Source of the DNA: Pseudomonadota bacterium | GTDB lineage: Bacteria; Pseudomonadota; Alphaproteobacteria; Rhizobiales; Devosiaceae | Reading direction: 5' to 3' | Length of the DNA: 43,939 nucleotides | Assembly (NCBI GenBank): GCA_023393475.1 | Contig: JAEWLC010000104.1 | Coordinates: 1 to 43,939 of the forward strand | Shown: positions 16,179 to 24,030 of the stretch, in pieces | Layout: the number at the start of each line of letters is the position of its first letter | Position numbering within the stretch: position 1 is the first letter of the stretch | Notes under the pieces: model-generated | What the model was told of the DNA's origin: nothing | The model's input: the letters and a program-made list of their open reading frames with translations, nothing else | The model's database searches: none | Position numbers and translations under genes: made by a program

Positions 16179-17693
16179 ATGGTACAGGCGAGAGTGGCAC
16201 TCGACCGTGAGTTCGCGGTCGGTGACATCGACAGGCGCATTTTCGGCACGTTCGTGGAGCACATCGGACGTTGCGTTTACGGCGGCATCTATGAGCCCGG
16301 TCACCCGACTGCTGACGCGAATGGCTTGCGAGGCGATGTCGTTGAGCTGACCAAAGAGCTGGGTGTGACCGTTGTGCGCTATCCGGGCGGCAACTTCCTC
16401 TCCGGCTATCGCTGGGAGGATGGCGTCGGTCCCAAGGACCAGCGTCCATCGCAGGTCGATCTCGCCTGGTTTGCGACCGAGCCGAACACATTCGGCACCA
16501 ACGAGTTTGTCGACTGGTGTCGCGCTGCCGACGTTGAGCCGATGTTCTGCGTCAACCTCGGCACCCGTGGGCCGGACGAGGCACGCCAGCTGGTCGAATA
16601 CTGCAACCACCCGGGCGGCACTCGCCTGTCAGACCTGCGCAAGGAACACGGCTACCCCGAGCCGCACGGCATCAAGCTGTGGGGCCTTGGCAACGAGCAG
16701 GACGGCCCCTGGCAGATTGGCCACAAGTCCGCGTCCGAGTACGGCAGCATCGCGCGCGAATCGGCGAAGCTGATGCGTTGGCTGGATCCGAGTGTCGAGT
16801 TGAGCGCCTGCGGCTCGTCATTCCGTGGCATGCCTACCTACGGCAGCTGGGAACTCGGCGTGCTCGAAGAGTGCTACGACGATGTCGAGCTGCTGTCGCT
16901 GCACCAGTACTTCGCCAAGGAGGGCGACGACAGCGCCGGCTTCATGGCGACCATCGACGAGATGAACCTGTTCATCCGCGAAGTCGTCGCGATCTGTGAC
17001 GCAGTCGGCGCGAAGAAGCGCTCCAAGCGCAAGATCATGCTGTCGTTCGACGAGTACAACGTCTGGTACAAGGCCAAGCGTGATGGCAGCCTCGACCGAC
17101 CGGACAACTGGCCCGTCGGCCCGGCCTTCAACGAGGAACTCTACACCCTCGAGGATGCGCTGGTGCTGGGTGGCGCCATGATCACCCTGCTGAACAACTG
17201 CGACCGCGTAAAGGTCGCCTGCCTCGCACAGCTGGTGAACGTCATCGCGCCGATCATGACGGTGAATGGCGGCGCGGCCTGGAAGCAGACGATCTTCTTC
17301 CCATTTGCCGATGCGTCGCGCGTTGGACGTGGGCAAGTCCTGCGGCAGATCGTCGACAGCCCCACCTTCAAGTCGGGCGCCGTCGACGACGCTCCGTACC
17401 TGCTAAGCACCGCTATTCTCAGCGAAGACCAGAAGTCGGTGTCGTTTCTGCTGCTCAACCGTCACCTCTCAGAAGAGATGAGCCTCGACGTCGACCTGCG
17501 CGGCTTCGACGGAAACTGGAAGCTCGGCCAGGCGACTACGCTCTCGCATAGTGACCTCGATGCGACCAACACGGAGACCGCTCCGACAACCGTGGAGCCG
17601 AAGACGCTCGGCACCGTGGGCGTGTCGGACGGAGGCCTGCAGGCAACCCTGCCGCCCGGGTCGTGGAACGTCGTGACCATCGAACGGGCCTAA
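16179..17693 (+). CDS. abfA: GH51 alpha-L-arabinofuranosidase
   Basis: 504 residues, normal for intracellular bacterial GH51 enzymes that release terminal L-arabinofuranose from oligosaccharides by a retaining mechanism. The TIM-barrel domain has the family signatures: FGTFVEHIGRCVYGGIYEP, VRYPGGNFLSGYRWEDGVGP, acid/base Glu173 in LWGLGNEQDG and nucleophile Glu292 in MLSFDEYNVW. A C-terminal beta domain follows. No signal peptide, so it acts in the cytoplasm on imported substrate. ATG at 16179 is chosen because GGAGG lies 8 nt upstream; the in-frame GTG at 16164 has no such site. It is divergent from the ABC transporter and followed by idnD. Confidence 0.93.
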   Translation: MVQARVALDREFAVGDIDRRIFGTFVEHIGRCVYGGIYEPGHPTADANGLRGDVVELTKELGVTVVRYPGGNFLSGYRWEDGVGPKDQRPSQVDLAWFATEPNTFGTNEFVDWCRAADVEPMFCVNLGTRGPDEARQLVEYCNHPGGTRLSDLRKEHGYPEPHGIKLWGLGNEQDGPWQIGHKSASEYGSIARESAKLMRWLDPSVELSACGSSFRGMPTYGSWELGVLEECYDDVELLSLHQYFAKEGDDSAGFMATIDEMNLFIREVVAICDAVGAKKRSKRKIMLSFDEYNVWYKAKRDGSLDRPDNWPVGPAFNEELYTLEDALVLGGAMITLLNNCDRVKVACLAQLVNVIAPIMTVNGGAAWKQTIFFPFADASRVGRGQVLRQIVDSPTFKSGAVDDAPYLLSTAILSEDQKSVSFLLLNRHLSEEMSLDVDLRGFDGNWKLGQATTLSHSDLDATNTETAPTTVEPKTLGTVGVSDGGLQATLPPGSWNVVTIERA

Positions 17694-17704
17694 GGGACAC
17701 ACTT

Positions 17705-18745
17705 ATGACCAACCAGACTCGCGCAGTCATTGCGCGTGGCGCACGCGACCTCGTCATTAACGAGGTCGCTGTGCCTGAGCTTGGCCCCGACGATGTTCTG
17801 GTGCGTGTTCAGACCGGCGGCATCTGTGGCTCGGACCTGCACTACTACAACCACGGCGGGTTCGGCACAGTGCGCATCAAGTCGCCGATGGTTCTCGGCC
17901 ACGAAGCTGCGGGCGACGTCGTCGCCTGCGGCTCCGCGGTGAACGAGATCCGGCCCAGCGATCGTGTCGCCATCAACCCCAGCCTCCCCTGCGGCAAGTG
18001 CAGTCGCTGCCGACGGGGCGAGATCAACCATTGCAGCGACATGCGCTTCATGGGCAGCGCAATGCGGACGCCCCACGTCCATGGAGCATTCCGCGACCTG
18101 CTGGTCTGCAAGGCCAGTCAGGTACACCGGATCCCGGTCTCGATGAGCTACGGCACTGCGGCATTGGCTGAACCAACCGCGGTGTGCCTGCATGCCCTCT
18201 CCCGCGCGGGCAGTCTGGTCGGCAAGCGGGTCCTCGTGACCGGAGCGGGTCCAATCGGGCTGATCCTGGTCAGTGCAAGTCGCCTGGCCGGCGCCGCACA
18301 CATCGCCGTCACGGATCGACTGACAGCTCCGCTGAAGACGGCGCTCGAAATCGGTGCCGACCGCGCGATAAATGTCGGCGGCGAGGAGGAGTTAGCGCCT
18401 GGCCCAGGCGACCAGCCGTACGATGTGCACTTCGAGGCATCCGGCAACGGGCAGGCATTGCTCGCCGGCATCGCCGCTCTCTCACCGCTCGGTTGCTCGG
18501 TGCTGGTGGGGCAGGGTGCAGTGGTCAACCTCCAGGTGTCGAGCCTGGTAACAACCGAGACGCAGCTTCTGGGCAGCTTCCGCTTTGGCGAGGAGTTCGC
18601 GACAGCGATCGACTATATCGCTTCGGGACGCCTGCCGGTTGCCAGCCTGATCAGCGCTACGCTGCCTGCTGCTGACGCGCTTGCCGCATTCGAGCTCGCC
18701 AACGACAAGTCGCAATCGATCAAGGTGCAGATCGACTTCTCTTGA
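17705..18745 (+). CDS. idnD: L-idonate 5-dehydrogenase (zinc MDR)
   Basis: 346 residues. Predicted to oxidise L-idonate to 5-keto-D-gluconate. Catalytic zinc ligands Cys41 (GGICGSDLHYY), His66 and Glu67 (LGHE); structural zinc cysteines at about 96, 99, 102 and 110 (PCGKCSRCRRGEINHC). Segments DMRFMGSAM, PHVHGAFRD, GSFRFGEEF and NDKSQSIKVQ closely parallel E. coli IdnD as remembered. It lies 11 bp after the GH51 gene. It pairs functionally with the IdnO-like SDR at 10055-10843. How idonate metabolism relates to an arabinofuranosidase is unclear; a related sugar acid or polyol is possible as the true substrate. Confidence 0.82.
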   Translation: MTNQTRAVIARGARDLVINEVAVPELGPDDVLVRVQTGGICGSDLHYYNHGGFGTVRIKSPMVLGHEAAGDVVACGSAVNEIRPSDRVAINPSLPCGKCSRCRRGEINHCSDMRFMGSAMRTPHVHGAFRDLLVCKASQVHRIPVSMSYGTAALAEPTAVCLHALSRAGSLVGKRVLVTGAGPIGLILVSASRLAGAAHIAVTDRLTAPLKTALEIGADRAINVGGEEELAPGPGDQPYDVHFEASGNGQALLAGIAALSPLGCSVLVGQGAVVNLQVSSLVTTETQLLGSFRFGEEFATAIDYIASGRLPVASLISATLPAADALAAFELANDKSQSIKVQIDFS

Positions 18746-18873
18746 GCATCGAGGACCTGCCTCCCCCGGCCCAACGTCTCTCGATCTCGCCTAGACCGTG
18801 TAAGGACGAGTTGCCGCTCCGGGCCACAAGCGGTCCTCGGCGAGCACCGGCACACAGTGATCGTGCGGAGGTC

Positions 18874-19742
18874 CTACCCCAGCCGCTTGACCTCGGCGAG
18901 GATGGTATCGCGGACTACGCCCCACGCGTTGGATCTGACGTCGACGACTTCGAAGTGACCGATATGGGGCAGCAGCAGTTCGTCGGCATCGTCGCCGGCG
19001 GCACGAGCGGCCCAGCACCAGCGGGCGGATAGATAGGGTGGCCAGTTGTCATCATAGACGCCCGTGATCGTCACGGTCCTGACCCCCGTAGGCAGCAGCT
19101 CGGCGGGCGATGTATCGGCGAACGGGTCCGGTCGCCCCACTGATGGCAGGCCGATAACCTCGTTAAGCGTGGAGATGCCGGCGGCGCACGTCGCGTCGAC
19201 TTGCACGACATGGCGGCGGAGATCCCCGATCCCGGCTATGCGACCACCGAATGGATCTGCAACGGGTCATCCTTGTAGAGCGGACTGTCTGGCGGCAGCC
19301 TGGCGCGGGCTCCAACCCATAGGGCAAGATGCGCACCGGCCGAGTGCCCGACCACGACAACCCGGTCGAGGTCGAGGTCAAATGCGCCTTGCAGCGGCCG
19401 CAGGCTGTCTGTCGCCTGGGCGAGATCGAGGTACATTCCTGGGTAGCCCCCGCCCGGCTCCCCCACGCGCCGGTATTCGATATTGCACACTACAACGCCC
19501 CTGGCGGCGAGTTCGGCAGCGTTGGGGCTGAGGCTCTGCGCTGAAGCGACAGTGCTCCAGCTGCCTCCGTGGATGAGGATAACGACCGGGAACGGACCGC
19601 GGCCGGAGGGGCGATAGATATCCATCGACTGCGACGGGCCGGGACCGTATTCGACCATTGCATCGGATCTGGCTGGAACAACGGCCCGCATATATTCGGC
19701 CGCAGTAATTGGCTCCGGCTGCGCGTGACTCTGTAGTGCCAT
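18874..19742 (-). pseudogene. Alpha/beta hydrolase split by a frameshift
   Basis: Two adjoining minus-strand frames make one alpha/beta hydrolase fold. The upstream part (from ATG 19742, CTGGAG upstream) has the oxyanion motif LIHGGSW and nucleophile motif GHSAGAHLA and stops at 19236. The downstream part, in another frame, continues with GGRIAGIGDLRRHVVQ, expected at this point of the family, and ends with the catalytic His in PHIGHFEVV. Together they give about 288 residues, near full length, so a single small indel around 19236-19260 explains the break. It may be a recent pseudogene or a sequencing error. The original substrate is unknown; kynurenine-formamidase-like esterases are the nearest type. 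Confidence 0.75.
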
Positions 19743-19979
19743 CTCGCCATACTCCAGAGAGGTCGTTACACTTACCACACGACAACTCTATTGCGGAACG
19801 TCACAGCGAACGCTTGCCCGCCCGACGTGATTTACTCAACGGCTCATGCACCCGGAGCATCAGATCGACCGGATGAGCGGTCAACCGAACTTTCTCTACG
19901 TCGCCCAGGCTGCGATGCTCTCGGTGGGGCGTAGCCGGCGCGGATGCGGACCGTTTTGGTTCCTGAACAGGGGGACATC

Positions 19980-20858
19980 ATGCAATCAGCTTGTTTGACT
20001 GGGCTCGGCATAACCGTTCCCATAGTCCTTGGGCCGATGGCCGGCTCAGTCGGCCCGGACCTCGTTGCCGCCGTGAGTAATGCGGGCGGTCTGGGGCTCT
20101 TTCCGCTGTGGCATCTCGAGCCCTCTGAAACCAAGGCGAATGTTGCGGCTACGAGAGCCCTGACGTCAAAACCGTTCGGACTCAACTTCAACAACAACTA
20201 TCCGATGGGCGGGCACCTCGACGCCGCGATCGACGAAGGCATCGGCATTGCCTCGTTCTTCTGGGGACTCGATGCGACCAACATCCGCCGCGCGAAAGAT
20301 GCGGGGATGACGGTCCTCCAGACCATAGGCACCGCCGCGGAAGCGCGCGAGGCGATCGATTGCGGCGCCGACATGGTGGTCGCCCAGGGTTGGGAAGCCG
20401 GCGGGCATGTCTGGAGCACAGTCGCGACGCTGGCCCTGATACCCGCCGTCGTCGACGCCGTTGCCCCAGTACCGGTGATCGCCGCGGGTGGCATCGCCGA
20501 TGGTCGTGGTCTTGCGGCCGTTCTCGCGCTCGGAGCCAGCGCCGGCTGGATTGGCACGCGCTTCCTCCTCGCCACCGAGGCGACGATTGACGCCGCGCGA
20601 CGTTCGAGGATCGCGGCGGCCAGTGAAGCGGACACGGTCATGGGGAAGGACCCTCAACCCCGCTGGCATGACTCTGCCATCCGCTGGATCGGGCGGCCGG
20701 AAGAACGCTGGGCGTACGAGTACGGCCCCGACGGCAGGCAACTTGCGGGTCAAGGCGTTGGCCTCGTCAATCGGGAGCAGCCGGCGGCTACCATCGTCGC
20801 GGACATATGGCGCGAGGCCCGGGCCACGATAAGCACGCTCCGACAGCACCATGAATAG
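19980..20858 (+). CDS. Nitronate monooxygenase-like FMN enzyme
   Basis: 292 residues of the nitronate monooxygenase/2-nitropropane dioxygenase family: FMN-dependent TIM-barrel proteins that oxidise alkyl nitronates, with related members acting as enoyl-reductase-like proteins. Motifs: GPMAGSVGPDLVAAVSNAGG at the N terminus, AQGWEAGGHVW (usual AQG-x-EAGGH), IAAGGIADGRGLAAVLALGA and GTRFLLATEA. The start at 19980 has AGGGGGA just upstream; the ATG at 19944 does not. It stands alone between the broken hydrolase and the MocR-like gene, facing the latter. Substrate unknown. Confidence 0.82.
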   Translation: MQSACLTGLGITVPIVLGPMAGSVGPDLVAAVSNAGGLGLFPLWHLEPSETKANVAATRALTSKPFGLNFNNNYPMGGHLDAAIDEGIGIASFFWGLDATNIRRAKDAGMTVLQTIGTAAEAREAIDCGADMVVAQGWEAGGHVWSTVATLALIPAVVDAVAPVPVIAAGGIADGRGLAAVLALGASAGWIGTRFLLATEATIDAARRSRIAAASEADTVMGKDPQPRWHDSAIRWIGRPEERWAYEYGPDGRQLAGQGVGLVNREQPAATIVADIWREARATISTLRQHHE

Positions 20859-20905
20859 GTTGACAAGATGAGCGTCCGCCTGGCCAGAACTGGTCGCCGG
20901 TGTAG

Positions 20906-20929
20906 GTCCGCTTTGAGCCAGAAGCGGTC
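20906..20929. terminator. Hairpin between convergent genes, candidate bidirectional terminator
   Basis: GTCCGCTT (20906-20913) and AAGCGGTC (20922-20929) pair over 8 positions with one mismatch and an 8-nt loop. It sits between the stops of two convergent genes (20858 and 21040). The remaining gap shows nothing else I can support. Confidence 0.35.
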
Positions 20930-21039
20930 ATATCCATCCGACTGATGTGCGTGAGTGGCGCTCGCTGGGTCCGGACACAGCCTGCGCGGACATCGAACGT
21001 CGGCGCGCGGCGTCCTCCGCTACGAGGCCAAGGACGCAA

Positions 21040-22437
21040 TCAACTCGCTTGCGACAGTAGCCTTGCCACCGAGACAAGTTGCTGTTCGCGTTCCTCCGTC
21101 CATGCATGGGAAAGATTGAGGGCAATGAAGTTGCCGAAGGCACGCGTGACCGAGAACAGCGGCCCCGGGCTGAACGACGCGTTGACCTCCCTGGCGAGGC
21201 GCTCGGATTCGACAGCATTGAAGCCCTTGGGGCCACGGACCCAGCACATGTATCCGCCGGGAGGCCGCGACACGGTGCAGCTTTCGGGAAAATGCTGAAA
21301 GATGAGCGCCAGCCCCCTGCGCGTCCTCGCCGACACCGTCTCACGCAGGTTCCGCACATGACGGTCGAAGCCGCGCCCGGAAAGAAATGCCGCGATAGCC
21401 TTCTGCCTGGCCCACTCCCCCGCCAGATTGGACTCCCTTAGCTTGACCTTCCAGTGCTCGCGCCGGGGCAACGACACCCAACCCACCCCGAAGCGCGGCC
21501 CGAGCGAGTCGGCGTACCCGCCGGCCCGCACCACGATGTTGCGGGCATCGAACTGAGCGAGGTCGTACGGCACGGCGCCGTAGGTCAGTTCCTGGCCGGA
21601 CAGGTTCTCGATGATCGGCACGCGATGCCGCGCCGCAACCTCGGCGATGCGACGGGCCACATCGATGCGATAGGAAACGCCTGTCGGAGAGTGATTGCAG
21701 GGCGAGACTATGCACGCCGCAATCTCGTTGTTCTCCATCAGGTACTGGTACTGCTCGGGATCTACGCCGAACAGCGGATGCGAATAGATCTCCACGGGGA
21801 TGAGTTTTCGCGCCAGTACGGACGAAACGATCGCCGTGTCGGTAGGTGTCTCGACCAGGACCTTGGACCCCTCGGGAGCGAGCAGGTCGAGGCACACGCC
21901 GACAGATGAATGCAGGCTTGATGTCACCAGGATGTCGCGCGCTCTCGCGTTGACGGCATTGACGGCAATCCGCTTCCCGATCGCTTCCCGCAACGCCTCC
22001 AGGCCCTGCCAGCCGACCTGCTGCATTTTGGCGTTTTCCCACCGCAGGTTGGCGGTCATCAGCCGGTAGAGTTCGTCGTGCGGTGACAGGTCGTCGCTGA
22101 TGAAGGCGCTTCCCAACCCGTCGCCGGCGAGCTGGTTGCGATCGCGCGGCATCGCAAAATCCGCTCCGGCCGAGGGATCGTCCGCCGAAGGCCCGTCCAG
22201 CGGATCGGTAAACTCCGGCAACTGCCTCGACTGCTCGGCGACATAGAAGCCGGACCGTGGCCGCGACTCGATGAGGCCCTCGTCCTGAAGGACGCCGTAG
22301 GCCTGGTGGACGGTTACCGCGCTGAACCCGAGCTTCACGCTCATTTCTCGCACTGACAGCAGCCGGTCGCCCTGCTTGAGCACGCCCGCGGCGATCCACT
22401 CACGCACCTGAGCTGTTACAACCTCGTAGCGAAACAT
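21040..22437 (-). CDS. MocR-type GntR regulator with a degenerate aminotransferase domain
   Basis: 465 residues. N-terminal GntR winged HTH (about 1-70: RLLSVREMSVKLGFSAVTVHQAY), linker, then a fold-type-I aminotransferase domain (about 115-465). By-eye alignment to MocR proteins such as GabR shows loss of PLP residues. The Schiff-base Lys in the usual SFSK-x-L is Asp310 (YADSLGPRFGVGW). The Asn of NPTG is Ser250 (HSPTG). The Asp and Tyr of the EDDY segment become Asn278 and Ser280. The substrate-carboxylate Arg is Ala439. GAC at 21508-21510 encodes Asp310. The protein therefore probably does not form an internal aldimine and may sense a different ligand. It is divergent from the Rieske-ribitol operon and its likely regulator. 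Confidence 0.88.
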   Translation of the reverse strand: MFRYEVVTAQVREWIAAGVLKQGDRLLSVREMSVKLGFSAVTVHQAYGVLQDEGLIESRPRSGFYVAEQSRQLPEFTDPLDGPSADDPSAGADFAMPRDRNQLAGDGLGSAFISDDLSPHDELYRLMTANLRWENAKMQQVGWQGLEALREAIGKRIAVNAVNARARDILVTSSLHSSVGVCLDLLAPEGSKVLVETPTDTAIVSSVLARKLIPVEIYSHPLFGVDPEQYQYLMENNEIAACIVSPCNHSPTGVSYRIDVARRIAEVAARHRVPIIENLSGQELTYGAVPYDLAQFDARNIVVRAGGYADSLGPRFGVGWVSLPRREHWKVKLRESNLAGEWARQKAIAAFLSGRGFDRHVRNLRETVSARTRRGLALIFQHFPESCTVSRPPGGYMCWVRGPKGFNAVESERLAREVNASFSPGPLFSVTRAFGNFIALNLSHAWTEEREQQLVSVARLLSQAS

Positions 22438-22501
22438 CTGTGCTGAACCTGCTCTGAAATATCAAAAAAACATAACACACAATGGGACTTGGGGTGCGCA
22501 T

Positions 22502-22651
22502 ATGACCCTGAAATGCCCGCAATGCGGCAGTGTACTCCTCCCGCTGCCGCTCTGCAACTGTACTGAGTTATTTCATTCACTCCTGTACAATGCATTACAG
22601 CTGCCCACTGATATGAGTGCCCTCACTGGAAATTGGAGGAGCCGACGCTGA
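22502..22651 (+). CDS. Possible 49-residue zinc-ribbon-like small protein
   Basis: A short open frame in the divergent intergenic region begins MTLKCPQCGSVLLPLPLCNC, giving a CxxC and a later CxC, a plausible zinc site. GGGGTG lies about 8 nt upstream of the ATG. It ends in a TGA at 22649-22651, inside the left arm of the perfect palindrome at 22647-22668. It could be a real small protein, a regulatory leader peptide for the operon, or chance. It overlaps the repeats proposed as operators, which argues for caution. Confidence 0.28.
   Translation: MTLKCPQCGSVLLPLPLCNCTELFHSLLYNALQLPTDMSALTGNWRSRR
22558..22600. promoter_or_regulatory. CTGTAC repeats, candidate MocR-type operator
   Basis: CTGTAC occurs at 22558-22563 and 22583-22588, with an inverted TACAG at 22596-22600, giving both a 25-bp direct repeat and an 18-bp inverted repeat CTGTA-N8-TACAG. 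MocR regulators often bind direct repeats between divergent genes. Assignment is by position and pattern only. Confidence 0.4.
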
Positions 22652-22668
22652 CCACCCGGGTGGTCAGC
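22647..22668. promoter_or_regulatory. Perfect 22-bp palindrome upstream of the Rieske operon
   Basis: Arm GCTGACCACCC is followed directly by its exact reverse complement, 11 bp each with no spacer, ending 14 bp before the Rieske ATG and immediately before its weak AAGGCGG ribosome site. It could be a dimer-binding operator, or a translational control hairpin in the mRNA. Confidence 0.6.
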
Positions 22669-22682
22669 AAGGCGGATGCAGC

Positions 22683-23096
22683 ATGGCCAAGAACGTGGTT
22701 GCCAGAACGTCGGACATTCAGCCCGGCGGCCGGTTAGCGGTTACCGTCAAGGGGCGGCCGATCGTGGTGTTCAACATCGATGGGCAGTTCTACGGGCTCC
22801 TCAATCGCTGCCCGCACCAGAGCGCCCCACTGTCCGAGGGCATTACCGCCGGCATGACCACCTCCGATGGTCCTGGCCACGCGGATTGCATCCGGGCGGG
22901 CGAGTTCATCCGCTGCCCCTGGCATGGCTGGGAGTTCGACATCCGCACCGGCCAGTCGTGGTGTGCGCCGGACAGCATCAAGGTCCGGCAGTTCGACGTG
23001 AAGGTCGAGCCCGGCGCCGCACTGGTGCAGGGCCCTTTCAAGGCCGAAAAGATCCCGGTCTCGGTCGACGGCGAGTACGTCGTGGTGGAGGCCTGA
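22683..23096 (+). CDS. Rieske [2Fe-2S] protein, first gene of the ribitol-linked operon
   Basis: 137 residues. Rieske fold with both cluster motifs: C-x-H in NRCPHQSAPL and C-x2-H in RCPWHGWEFD. The 32-residue spacing between them is longer than in BphA3-type ferredoxins but matches a group of stand-alone Rieske proteins found beside amidohydrolase-fold genes. No mononuclear-iron catalytic domain is attached, so it is an electron carrier, not an oxygenase alpha subunit. ATG at 22683; the longer frame from 22617 would read through the palindrome and is disfavoured. One nucleotide separates it from the next gene. Confidence 0.85.
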   Translation: MAKNVVARTSDIQPGGRLAVTVKGRPIVVFNIDGQFYGLLNRCPHQSAPLSEGITAGMTTSDGPGHADCIRAGEFIRCPWHGWEFDIRTGQSWCAPDSIKVRQFDVKVEPGAALVQGPFKAEKIPVSVDGEYVVVEA

Positions 23097-23097
23097 C

Positions 23098-24030
23098 ATG
23101 GTGTCCGAAGCAGCAGCGCTCGACGTGCGTTCCGCCTCGGTGCGCGGTCGTCCTCGCGGCATGTCGGCCTGGGTCGACCGCCACTTCCACCTCCTGTCGG
23201 TGGTGCCCACCACGCTGATCATGCTGGTGATCTTCGGCGTTCCGCTCGCCTTCTCGTTCTTCCTCAGCCTGCAGGGCTGGACGCCGGAGCGGAGCCTGTT
23301 CGGTGGCGGCTTCGTCGGTCTCGATAACTACGAGATGCTGCTGACCGACCGGGCGTTCATGTCCAGCCTGGTCCTCACCATCGGCTACACCGCCATCACG
23401 GTGGCCTGCGAGATGGCGATCGGCCTCGGTATCGCCAGCCTGCTCAACAAGGACGTCCCCTTCATGAAGGGCGCGCGGTCCATCCTCATCATGCCGATGA
23501 TGATGACGCCGATCGTCGCGGCGCTGTGCTGGCGGCTGCTGCTCGACCCCGAATATGGCTTCGTCAACTTCATGCTCGGGCAGAAGATCGTCTGGATCGG
23601 CGACCCCTTCTGGGCTCCCATCTCGGTGGCCGTGGCCAATATCTGGCAGAACTCGCCCTACGTCGCGATCCTGCTCCTTGCCGGCATGCGATCGCTGCCG
23701 AGCGAGCCGGTCGAGGCCGCGCAGATCGACGGCGCCAAGCGCTGGCAGATCTTCTGGCACGTGACGCTGCCCGCACTGAAGCCGGCCATCCTCGTCGCCT
23801 TGCTGCTGCGCACCATCTTCGAGTTCCGCGCCTTCGACAACGTCTACGTCATGACCGGCGGCGGCCCGGCGGGGGCGACCAACCTGCTGTCCATCTTCAC
23901 CTACGGGCTCACATTCCTGCAGTTCGACTTCACGCTCGGTGCCGCTGCCTCGTGGCTCATGCTGATCTGCTCCGTCGTGTTGTGCGCACTGCCTATCCTC
24001 GTCTTCCGCTTCCTGGAGAAGGCCCGATGA
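23098..24030 (+). CDS. ABC transporter permease (MalF type)
   Basis: 310 residues, CUT1-type inner-membrane permease with about six hydrophobic segments. EAA loop PVEAAQIDGAKRWQIFWHVT, and the conserved MTGGGPAGAT near the C terminus. It starts 1 nt after the Rieske gene and overlaps the next permease by ATGA, so the genes are translationally coupled. No ATPase gene lies in this operon. Confidence 0.92.
   Translation: MVSEAAALDVRSASVRGRPRGMSAWVDRHFHLLSVVPTTLIMLVIFGVPLAFSFFLSLQGWTPERSLFGGGFVGLDNYEMLLTDRAFMSSLVLTIGYTAITVACEMAIGLGIASLLNKDVPFMKGARSILIMPMMMTPIVAALCWRLLLDPEYGFVNFMLGQKIVWIGDPFWAPISVAVANIWQNSPYVAILLLAGMRSLPSEPVEAAQIDGAKRWQIFWHVTLPALKPAILVALLLRTIFEFRAFDNVYVMTGGGPAGATNLLSIFTYGLTFLQFDFTLGAAASWLMLICSVVLCALPILVFRFLEKAR

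Noticed and set aside
20859..21039. Further transposase or integrase relics between the nitronate monooxygenase and MocR-like genes
   Set aside because: No frame gives a recognisable recombinase motif; only the hairpin at 20906-20929 can be supported.
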